This document shows, in pieces, positions 54,746-64,000 of a stretch of 64,000 bases of DNA; position 1 is the stretch's first letter; every line of letters starts with the position of its first letter. Position numbers and translations under genes: made by a program. Below the pieces are notes generated by a model. That model did not search any database and had not been told where the DNA came from. It worked only from the letters and a program-made list of their open reading frames with translations. Location of the stretch: assembly GCF_014805625.2 (NCBI RefSeq), contig NW_023998433.1:4504185-4568184 (forward strand), read 5' to 3'. The stretch is from Glossina fuscipes (taxonomy: Eukaryota; Arthropoda; Insecta; Diptera; Glossinidae).

Positions 54746-56257
54746 TGCTTAAATAAATTTTGACCGTTATGTTATGTGTACAAAAAAAGGATCAGCATTG
54801 TGTGAAAAGGGTGTAAGAGGCTCATGAAGAATGTTTTTTAACATATTTTAGGATTCATTCCACGTTTCGATATGCTTCAGTTATCCGAGTAGACACTTTT
54901 TTTTCGCGTAACTTATTCTCTTGTGCAAACATTTAAATAACTAGCTCCACAGTCATGTTTACAAAATTGCGATTATTGTAGTTATTCCGGTATTTTTTTA
55001 AAGTTCAGCGACTCCGAAGGAAATATTTTTCATCATTTTAAAATTGGCAATTGTCGTATTTAATTATAAAATTATCTGCTTGTTTCATACAGAATGTCAA
55101 AATAGATCATACGTCCCGCGAAATTATATAATTGGGAAAAGTCAACGCTTAGTCAACGCTTGTCATTTGTTGTTGGTGCAAAGCAATTTCTTGATTGTGA
55201 AGCAAGGATGGACATCACACATACTATGTAGTATTTAATCCTGATACATCATTTATACTTTCTGATTGTTAATCGTCAATTGCCAGCTGCATAAAGCCGC
55301 TTTATTTTATAGCGTTGGCAGCTAAATGCCTTATGAATCTCTATTGAGTTTTAAAGTTTAGACAACTCACAGTCCCTTTTGTTTGCTATGATCTTCACTT
55401 GATACAAATTGTTCTAAAGTATCGATTCAATGTGTTTAAACTTTGGACGTTTTTGTGGTCTTTCCCAAGATGCTTATTAAATTTTAGATCATTGCTAGCG
55501 AATTCTGCAAATGAATTAGAAAATTTCATATATATTGTCCATCTGTCTTTAGTTAACTTTAAATCAACCGTCAATCAGGAATATATAAATAGTTTCTAAA
55601 CATCCGATAAGCATATCTGATGATTAAATTAAACGAAGCAGTCTTACAATGTAAAATTAAATTTTAAAACTATTTAAAAAAATTTTAAATAAACGAAGTA
55701 ACATAAATTAAAGTAAATTGTATCTAAAACAAACGTTGAATAGTATGAAAAACGAACATTGAAACTAAATTTGAAAAGAAGAAAACAAATAAAGAGGATT
55801 AGATCGTGGTTGTCAGAGCCATTAAGAAAATTGAAATTTTTACATGACATTTTGTGCTACCATAACTACTGCTAGTGTTAGGTGCATTTGGTATTACATG
55901 AAAAATTAGGCAACCTTATGTTAGATAGTTTGTAACTAATTTAAGGTCGAGAAAAAAAGAAAAAGCAAAAACGATAGTTAAAAAACTTTTAATGAAAACT
56001 TGTAAGTAATTATAGTTATTAAAAGTGTAAAAGAAATTATCGCTTAAAAGTATTTATTAAATTCGCAAGTCGAAACAAACAAAGAAATATAACAATCAAC
56101 GTAACAATAACAAGCCACAATACAAATTCAACAGTCATTATATACATGCCTATGTGTGTTAAGGATATTCTGTTAGCAATTATCATGAAACGCATACAAA
56201 TAAATTAAAAAAGAAAAAAGCATTTACATTAACAATAACACCAGGAATGGAAAAAAT

Positions 56258-56613
56258 AGTTAAGAAACAATATTCGCCTTATGACGAATCTCCTTGATCT
56301 TGAATACCCACTACTTAAAGATAATACAAAAAAATTCATAGTATTTATTTTTTCGTAAATTTCAAATTTTGAATCGTTATCATCGACTTTATACATCTTG
56401 TTTGCTTATTTTTCAACTTGCGATCCGTGGCATTCCGTTAACTTTTGAAATTATACAGCAATGTGATAATAGAAGAATATACAGACAGACGGGCATACAT
56501 ATTCACATAAATACATGTTAAAATTAACTCGGAATCCTATATATCTGTGCGATTGTTAGTCCTCGAATAAAGGAAATAATAAAATGAATCTCCTTTGTGT
56601 GGTGGGTATAAAA
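56258..56613 (+). mobile_element. Family-A repeat, short copy
   Basis: Head ttaagaaacaatattcgcc-tta-tgacgaat..., tail cctttgtgtggtgggtata. About 355 bp, so internally shortened relative to the 777-bp copy. A poly(A) run at about 56622-56637 follows. Confidence 0.58.
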
Positions 56614-58344
56614 GTTATAACAAAAAAAAAAAAAAAATGAATAATTCCAAAAACTAAAATAACTACAACAAACCCCCTCTACAATAACACTTCCTTTTGT
56701 GTGCCACATTAGTAATAAAAAAACAATAATAATAAAACAATTATTAAAACAAAATCATCATAATGAACAGAAAATATATACAAATTATTATTAATATTAT
56801 TATTATCATTATATATTTATGAAATGTGAAATAAAATATTGGATATACCAAATAGCTAATTAATTTTTTTTATGTGATCCTTAAAAGCCAAACAGTAAAA
56901 CATCATTCTTTGCATAATATTTTTGTACTGCACTTGCAACGACTAACCGTGCTATTTAAGGAGCAGTACAATATTACTTTTGTGCAGAATTTTTGCTGTT
57001 TTTCTGGTCTTTTTGAAGTTGAGGATACTTCTTTAAGAACACGATACTATAATTCTAATATTAGCGGATAAGGAAACAACACTTCAACTAACATTTGTTG
57101 TTTGCGCGCAGTATTTTGAATAACGAAGAATATTTCACATACGGTTTCAGCTACCAAACCGAATATTATGAGCATATCAAAAAAAATTCATCCATATCTC
57201 ATCATTTTCTTTAACAAAGCCTACGGAACCTATATAGATTCTCACATCTATAAGTTGCCGAAGATATGTAGCAGAACGATTATATAATAAAAAAGAAATT
57301 TTTTTAAAGCAAATGATTCCGAAAGCGACCAAGAAACAAAAGGCATAAACATGGTGAGTTTTCGTACGATGAAACTTGCCAAGGATATTCAATATGTAAT
57401 TAATCAGGTAACTTATTTCCTAGCAGAAATTGGAAAATGTGAATAAATTCCCATATTTCAATTCCAAATATGAATAAATATAAATCGACCACTTTTTACT
57501 TCGATTCCGATTCGAATCCCAGTTTTTATATAGCAAATAATATTGCAGGAAACTAAAGTCGAACAAATATTTTTTATGGCTTACTGTTCAAACGCGGCTA
57601 GTCATTTTAGTTATACAATATTTACGTTTACACCCAAAGATAATTTCAAAACATTTAATCCAAATTTTGGCAGATATTAAATAATTAAATTTTATTTCTA
57701 TACAAAAATATTTTTTAACGTTTGATTAAATGAAAAAAAAAACAAACAAAATTGAAAACTTCTGAACGTAATGGCCAAGTAAAACTAGACTTTTATTCCC
57801 AATTTAATTTTAAGACATACCATTTAATGTGTAATTAATAGAATATATAACGCAAATTCAACTCGAAACTATGTAACAAAACATTTTTTTAATGGTTAAA
57901 ATATAAAAAGGAAAAAAATCAACAACAAAATTCGTGAATATTCTAAAATATAAATAATAAAATAAATAAGAAATGATATTAAAATAAAAACTAATATTTT
58001 ATTAAGCTTTCGCATCCATCACCAGATTATATTAATGGTGCATCGATTTCGCCGTTCCTTATACAATTCCTAAAAATGTATATTGTGGCATTCTATAACT
58101 TATATTTATTCTCTGCACTTGCAGTAATCTGATCGTATTTGGTATGGCTGATCTTTGGAAAGTATTAATTATGACGCGGCATTAAAATTCCCGCCTAGGA
58201 TAGCACTCGATTGTGTTTAAATTTTAATTAAAAGAAAAAACCAAAAATAAATTGAGGTTATGTTTCTAATGGGCTTTATGATTTTTTTCTATAATTATCA
58301 CAACTGCAGAATTATAAAAAGAGCATTGATAGAGATAAAGGATG

Positions 58345-58608
58345 CTACGATATTGTAGTTGATACAGTTACTGAGGCTGGCAGATCTGAGCATTTGGTTA
58401 CTTTTTGAATGAAGTTAGATTTCTTACGCACCCATGTCAGGGATTTTTCATAGTCGAATCCATTGTAAGTCCGTTCAGGAAGTCGCGATATTAGGACGAG
58501 GTCGTACTGCTTGTTTTCCCTGTCTGTGGGCAATCGGAGATCCCATTTTTTGCCGGCTCTCAAAGATGTCCAGTGTGTTATATTAATTGTGTTATCGACA
58601 CGTGAAAT
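58345..58608 (-). other. Orphan open reading stretch, unrecognised
   Basis: An uninterrupted frame of 87 codons between stops reads INITHWTSLRAGKKWDLRL, PTDRENKQYDLVLISRLPER, TYNGFDYEKSLTWVRKKSNF. The composition (W, K, D, E, R balanced) looks coding, unlike other chance frames here. There is no ATG near its start, so it could be an exon or a degraded mobile-element fragment. I do not recognise the family and see no flanking exons. Confidence 0.3.
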
Positions 58609-59954
58609 TTAAAGGAAAACAACGAAACAATTAAAGATAAGAATCTATAAGACCCACGAATTAGAATGATATCACTTTCAAATCGAAAATAAATGTCACT
58701 TTTACTAAATGGTCGCGTACGCTCGTATCGTCACTTTAGATTTGAGATCATTAACATTTGAGAATATTCCATTGGGATACAACACTTTCGCCTGCGACAC
58801 CCAGTGGCCTCTCCTGGACTAACTTTCAATGCTAATTTTCGGACCTTTGGTAAATTAACAAATTTTCATTATTTCATTAAGAGGTAGCGTAAGAGCATCT
58901 TTAATTAACATCTTTAATTGCTCTAATAGAGGCACTGATTTTGAACGTAATTTACTAAAGGCATGAGCCTACAAACATTGTTTTCGCTTTTATTGCTCTA
59001 GCGATTAATGGCAAATAATATTTAACGTTTCAATTCCTGCGTGTATTACCAATATATCAGACCATGGCTTCTAACGCCTCTTATCTGACGACAGAAAACA
59101 ACTCATTTCGAATGAAATAACGTTTAATTTACCTTACCAAACCAAAAAAAACCAAGGCAGCTAAATTTTGATATGAAGTACCGGTGTCCTTTTCGTTCTT
59201 TTGTTGGCCAAGAATAAATAAGCGAGATCAGATGAATTTTTATCAACGCTTAACTCGCTGCCAAATGAAGGTTGTATTCTTTTCTATTTGACTGCCACTA
59301 TTTTTGCTTAAACTTTCTGCGTTTCAAATTTTAATCCTAGACTTTAAAGAAAAACTTATGGATTACAGAATTATCTAAAGGAGGTCAAACCATGTAATAT
59401 CTCCCGTAAATTTCTAAATGGAAAACATAAAAAATAAAAAATAAACAAAGTGATTTTTGTATTAAATTAATTGAATTTATAAAACAAGTGAGAACACTAT
59501 AATCGGACAAGGCTTCGTAATAATATATTAAAAATTATGCATTATTTTTACGCGAAAGCATAATTTTCATGAAAGCTCTCAAAATGGAGGATGCTCACAA
59601 CGTTAACTAACGTGGTCTAAAGTAATTAAACTAATTTACCTATCAAAGATTTTTTTTCTTTTTTGCTTCCATCATAGAAAACTACAAGATATACTTTGCC
59701 GCCATAGAAATGTTTGCTTTTCATGAGAGCCTCTTTAATGTGGTTGGGTCTAAGTAAAAGACATACCTGATCTAAATTTTATATCAAATTATTCGTACGA
59801 AGCTATTAGACATTCCAGAAAATCTAATAAATACACCTACGTTGTCTAAATACGATAAGATTATCGTTTATGTCAAATTATTATTATGCACGAGTTTTTA
59901 CACTAATTTACAACACCTAAATATTATTACTTAGCGATTTTTATCGCGAAATTA

Positions 59955-60110
59955 GAAAATTAGAATATTTTTTCATATAACAACTTATCAAAATAAGGTG
60001 TTATGTGAAACGAATGAAATAGTAGTCCGATCGGAATCAATAGCATCCGTGCTTGGACTAAAACACATTAGTATGCGAATTTTCATGAAAATATTTCCAA
60101 AGTTGCCAAC
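59955..60110 (-). mobile_element. Family-B repeat fragment, reversed
   Basis: Contains catataacaacttatcaaaa and tagtagtccgatcggaatca, matching reversed segments of the family-B body (ttgaaaagttgttatatgg; gttcggatcgg). Confidence 0.45.
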
Positions 60111-60475
60111 TGTCGGTTGGGCAAAAAATACATGGCCAGACATGGAATAAATGTAGCAGAGTAGTTGTGCATTAAACAATTAATTGTATGCAAAGTATAA
60201 TTCTGTTTGAAATGACAACAATGAACAAGAGCTCTTGATGATGAAATATCGCACGACTTAAAAAACCAAAAAGTCCTAAAAAAAAATGGTAAAGATATGC
60301 TAGGTAATGATAGCACTGTTGTGCCATTTACTCCTATAATCAGCACAAACTGAAGATTGAAAATTGACAAATAAAAATTAAATATGAGTAAACGCACATC
60401 CATGTCCGTAGTGTGTTAATTGTTGATATAATCAGGTAAATACAGAGGCAAAGTGTATATTTAAACTTTTAAACT

Positions 60476-61030
60476 CTATGTCGATGAATGTGTACAATTT
60501 TTTCCCACCTTTCTGGCAAGATTTCGATACTGCGTTGGAAGAACGACATTGGTTTGGCAGCAATCCAATTTTCGCACTTCTTTAACTTTGCCGAACCGCG
60601 TGCCAGCCAAACCATGCTGCATCAACCTGAACAAGTTGTAATCAGAAAGCGCCATCTCTGGTGAGTGCGTTGAGTGTGGCAGAACTTCCCATTCGAACTG
60701 CAACACGATGTCTTTGACAACAACTGCGACAAGTGACCAAAAAATGCCATTTTGAGTCAATTCTTATGGTAGCCATTTTCCCTCGATTTGAATCTTTCAT
60801 ATCGCACATAAACTGTCCGAATGTTCTTTCAGAGGTTGAGCTGGGTTTTTGTCCAACAAGTCTTGCAATTTCTTGTCTTTGAACTTTATTGGTTCTCCAG
60901 GCCGTTCTTTGTCATTAACATCAAAATCAGCACTTTTAACCCATTGAAAACAAAACCGGCAATTAGGATATAATGGAACAGCACCACCATAAGCTTCTAA
61001 ACGTGTTTGGTGGACTGCGATAGTGGTCGA
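60476..61030 (-). pseudogene. Mariner-type transposase relic with central deletion
   Basis: N-terminal remnant FDVNDKERPGEPIKFKDKKL then LQDLLDKNPAQ; C-terminal remnant VVKDIVLQFEWEVLPHSTHS then ALSDYNLFRLMQHGLAGTRF. In intact relatives these are FDxxDKERPGxPxKFxDxEL and LxFEWEVLPHPPYSPDLAPSDYHLFRSMQHGLAG. The segment carrying the first two catalytic Asp is missing, and stops separate the halves. Confidence 0.78.
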
Positions 61031-62519
61031 AAATGCAATTTTGAGCGCTCCATGATTAGCGTGAGCGTACGGTAATTAAATTGAAAACTGTTATTTAAAA
61101 AAAAAAGTCAACTATTTACCATTTGTTTAGCATTTTTACCTGCAGAAGTTGCTGGCCAAAAAACATACCAGCACCATAAAATAAATAGTAAACGAGTTAT
61201 TTTATTCAATCTTTTAAGGTATATAAAAAAGTAATATTAAAAAAAAGTTTTAAAAAATTGCTTTGAAAAATTTCGAAAATTCAGCCACTGAGGAGCGTGT
61301 TTTGCCGCTCCATTTCAAAAAAAATTGTTCTCTCGTTTATCATGTAAATTCCAATAACCAAACACTTTTTATTAGTATGTGAGTGACAAGTGAAATGCAT
61401 AATCTCAGTAATAATCCTCTCTGTCTTTCTGAATAACGAACTACTGACATTATTATTTTTAATAATAAAGTGAGGGCGATCGGAGATTTTAGAGATGGAG
61501 GTACGTGTTATTGCTGAGTTAGCTAGTTCGGCAGATACCGAAGAGTTTTAAATTTTTGTCGAACGGACGCTCCACAGACGGCTGTATCTAAAATAAATAT
61601 ACGTGCTGTACCCTTATAGGAATAAAGGGACGCACGATACCTAACGAACAGGCAGACCATAAGCCATAAACTATGGGTCTATGGTCTCATTCGGCCTATG
61701 GTTTGCAATGAGAAACTCGGAACCTGCTTTCTTCTTACAGAAAAAAAAAACTTAAACATTTTTAATATATTTTTTTTATTTTTGTTCTTTTCCTTTTAGT
61801 TCATAGTACTCTCAATAGCAAAAGCAATATCAATATCTCTACGTTAATTAAAAGAGAAAGGGTTAAATAATTTGTAAGTATATACGTATGGTTACTGAAA
61901 TTAAATTATGTACCACACAAATTATAAATCATACATATGTATGATGTGTACGTTATATAAACACGATTGAGCACATTAGATGTCGCTGCTGATTATGAAA
62001 TTGATATTATAGATGACGAAGTTAATGATGAAATTGATCATGTAAGTTCTCAGCACTTTCCAAATTTGTAGAAGGCAAAATGTTTGTTATTATTGTCATG
62101 ACCGATTCCTATAAACATTCACGTACAAATATATGTAATAGGTAGATTTGTTAAAATTTGTTTCATTTAGGACGGGTTCGTCCTTTTCAAGCGTAATTCT
62201 CTCCATCGATGTTTAGACGATCGCAAAATATCAACGAAATCAGGAAAGCACACTTTTATTGATTTTTTAACTCCGGTTGCCGCTTTCAAGAACAAATAAT
62301 TCTCTTTCTCGATAATGAAAATGATACCGCAGGATATTATTGAAGCATTTGTTGTTGTGTGTGATTTATTTTCACTTTTTTAATTGCATTTCTCTGCTTA
62401 GCTCAAATGTGCCTATATTACGGCAGCACAAAATTCCTTCACGTATATACAAATACTAATTTTTTTATTATCTTTACAGTAATTATGTTTTATTTTTAAT
62501 ATAATAATTTAATATAATT

Positions 62520-62580
62520 ACTGCTTATTCCATTCTTTATTTAATTTATTTCTTTATTTATTTCTTTATTTATTTTAATT
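62520..62580. repeat. TTTA/TTTC simple repeat at the LINE 3' end
   Basis: Repeated tttatttctttatttatttc units on the + strand, an A-rich tail on the LINE strand. Confidence 0.7.
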
Positions 62581-62929
62581 CTACTTATACATGAAACTCG
62601 ACTAAACAAATAACAGTCGAGTTCAATTGGCACTTAAAGCAAAACTTATATTAAATTAATAATAAAACTTAGTATAAGTACAATAGAACAAACAAGACGG
62701 AAAAAAAGAAAAAAAAGCATGTACACAATCAGCATAGAGCCACACTTACAACCGGTACAGGACCAAATTGCAAATGAACCCCTAAGCCATCGCAAACATG
62801 CACAAGTCTGGCAACCGATAATACTTAACAACAACTCATTTTCCAATCGTAACTATTTTTAAGGATAAAAACTAGTTTGAGTAAGACATAGGTAAATCGC
62901 GCGTATTAAGCAATGTAGCTTAAATAGAC

Positions 62930-63210
62930 TTAATAGACTTTAAAAGATGACAAGAATAAGTGATAGAAGTCATTTAGGTTCTTGCAAACTACTCTGAGCG
63001 GATTAAACAGCTCATAATTATATTTACACTGACTAAGCTTAACCAAGATAAAGTGCCTAGAGAAGAGGTTAGGGACATTAAAGCTTATTTCACCAAGTAA
63101 TGAAGGCGAGTCAATAGCACCATTTATTATTTTGATTGCAAAGGAAACGCCAAGAACAAACCTACGTTTCTCAAGAGACGGTAAGGACAGCAGAAGCAAC
63201 CTATTTTCGT
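62930..63210 (-). pseudogene. LINE ORF2 C-terminus
   Basis: Reads PPYENRLLLLSLPSLEKRRF, VLGVSFAIKIINGAIDSPSL, LGEISFNVPNLFSRH and ends FNPLRVVCKNLNDFYHLF. The LxSLxxRRxxxxxxFxxKIxNGxIDxPxLLxxIxFxVP pattern is the standard end of Jockey/CR1 ORF2. It lies in a different frame from the endonuclease, which places the deletion junction at about 63210-63235. Confidence 0.8.
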
Positions 63211-63617
63211 AGGGAGGAAGTAAGTAAGTGATGGTTAACCATGGAGATATCAGAATTTGGGGGAATATAGGAGCAGGTTACGAATAGCTGTTTATTAGGC
63301 ATTATCGCACGAATGGCGATAAATTTAACGTCAGGAGAAGTGGAAAATTCTATTGAATTGGACGGGACTAACGCAGATATGGCAATTAATACACCACCAC
63401 CAATGCGATTCACTCGATCCTTTCTGAAGACTTGGAAAGAATTATCAAAAAGTTCCGAGGAATGAAGATCGGGTTTTAGCCAAGTTTCGATGAAGGCCAA
63501 ACAGAAAAACTCCGTGCTCACTGAATTTAGAAAAGTAGAACGAATTTTTGAATTAAGGCCCCTAACATTTTGATAAATGAGAGATAGTGGGCCTGAAGAA
63601 ACAATTAGTTTTTTCAA
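63201..63617 (-). pseudogene. LINE ORF2 apurinic endonuclease, N-terminal part
   Basis: Reads LSLIYQNVRGLNSKIRSTFL, FFCLAFIETWLKPDLHSSEL, FRKDRVNRIGGGVLIAISAL and YIPPNSDIS. The motifs QNVRGLxSK, ETWL (catalytic Glu) and GGGVLIA are those of AP-endonuclease domains of Jockey/CR1-type LINEs. After YIPPNSDIS the frame runs into unrelated codons and stops at 63201, because the RT region is deleted. Confidence 0.85.
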
Positions 63618-63949
63618 GGCGACAAGACTATTGCTTTGGTATTAAGGGGACGATCTCGAGGGATAAATTCCTTAATTAAGGATCCTACTGGCCACAGTGA
63701 TTTGTTTAACAACATATCACTGTTTTCAGTCGGAACTAATATTTTAAAAGAGGAGATTGCCCTAGCTTGAGAAGGAGCCATTTTGAAGATGCTAACACGC
63801 TTTAAGTTGACTGATGGGACTTTCGTCGCCAGATAACCTTTTATGTTATCCACCGATGTTTCAGGTGCCAGTCTTGACACAAATATTGCTTTTCTGGGAG
63901 GAACTGCCGTCAAGCAAATGTCATAATTTGGAACAGGAGGGGGGTTCAC
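63614..63949 (-). pseudogene. LINE ORF1 C-terminal part
   Basis: Reads KAIFVSRLAPETSVDNIKGY, FKMAPSQARAISSFKILVP, LWPVGSLIKEFIPRDRP, ending at 63614. Such nucleic-acid-binding ORF1 ends (with a VSRLAP..T motif and a terminal I-K-E-F/P-R) occur before the endonuclease ORF in insect Jockey/CR1-type LINEs. It is followed with a small overlap by ORF2, as expected. The upstream part may extend beyond the first Met shown. Confidence 0.65.
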
Positions 63950-64000
63950 GGTAGGAGAGTTTCGAGTTGGGGAAAATATAGATGGGGTTATCGCCCTTGT

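Larger units (their letters stand above)
52881..64000. other. Downstream AT-rich region without a recognised gene
   Basis: Contains family-A repeats (53030, 53992, 56258), a family-B repeat (54385), A-rich runs with aaataaaa units (53640-53960), an orphan open frame (58345-58608), a mariner relic (60476-61030) and LINE remnants (62530-64000). I see no Dscam-like or other intact gene. Confidence 0.6.
62536..64000 (-). mobile_element. Jockey/CR1-type LINE, internally deleted, runs off the window
   Basis: From right to left on the - strand: end of ORF1, N-terminal part of the ORF2 endonuclease, then directly the ORF2 C-terminus and a tail with aaataaagaaataaat repeats at about 62536-62577. Most of the endonuclease C-part and the whole reverse transcriptase are missing. 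The 5' end is outside the window. Confidence 0.8.

Noticed and set aside
1..64000. CRISPR arrays, operons, bacterial signals
   Set aside because: No regularly spaced repeats or ribosome-binding patterns; the sequence is eukaryotic with introns throughout.

Overview
The window is AT-rich animal nuclear DNA with GT-AG introns. It is most likely from a higher fly (Diptera, Schizophora; tephritid-like or similar, species not determinable by eye). Reasons: the protein matches insect Dscam paralogues closely, short 60-120 bp introns alternate with multi-kilobase ones, and the repeat fauna (mariner relics, DINE-1-like elements, R1- and Jockey/CR1-like LINE pieces) is typical of flies.

One protein-coding gene dominates. 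A Dscam-family cell-adhesion receptor lies on the + strand from about 3408 to the stop codon at 51546. Twenty-six exons join into one uninterrupted frame of 1,723 codons including the stop. They encode the end of Ig2, then Ig3-Ig9, FN3 1-4, Ig10, FN3 5-6, one transmembrane helix and a cytoplasmic tail of about 290 residues. The first exons (signal peptide, Ig1, most of Ig2) are upstream of the window. With them the protein would be about 1,940 residues. The Ig7 N-half is encoded by a single exon, and the tail lacks the long Gln/His/Ser-rich extension I remember for Dscam2, so I favour Dscam4. That assignment rests on memory and needs a search.

Layout: 1-3407, upstream intron with a mariner relic and a tRNA-derived SINE. 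3408-24113, Ig3-Ig6 exons separated by introns of 11.7 and 6.4 kb that hold DINE-1-like repeats, a foldback element, a solo LTR, mariner relics and an R1-like LINE relic split by a second solo LTR. 26369-36849, Ig6-Ig9, with a 1,275-bp mariner in the 8.7-kb intron before Ig7. 40112-49200, FN3 domains, Ig10 and the transmembrane segment. 50001-51546, cytoplasmic tail. 51547 to about 52880, a putative 3' UTR containing a GU-rich tract with a G-quadruplex motif. From there to 64000 no gene is recognised; this part holds repeats, a mariner relic, an orphan open frame and, at the right edge, the 5' part plus C-terminus of an internally deleted Jockey/CR1-type LINE on the - strand.

The most useful observations are: a 68-bp last intron whose retention would swap the receptor's C-terminus; a retainable intron just before the transmembrane exon; a repeat that ends 16 bp from a splice acceptor; the nested LTR-in-LINE insertion with 4-bp target duplications; and the 3' UTR G-quadruplex. 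I did not find a previously undescribed molecular system.
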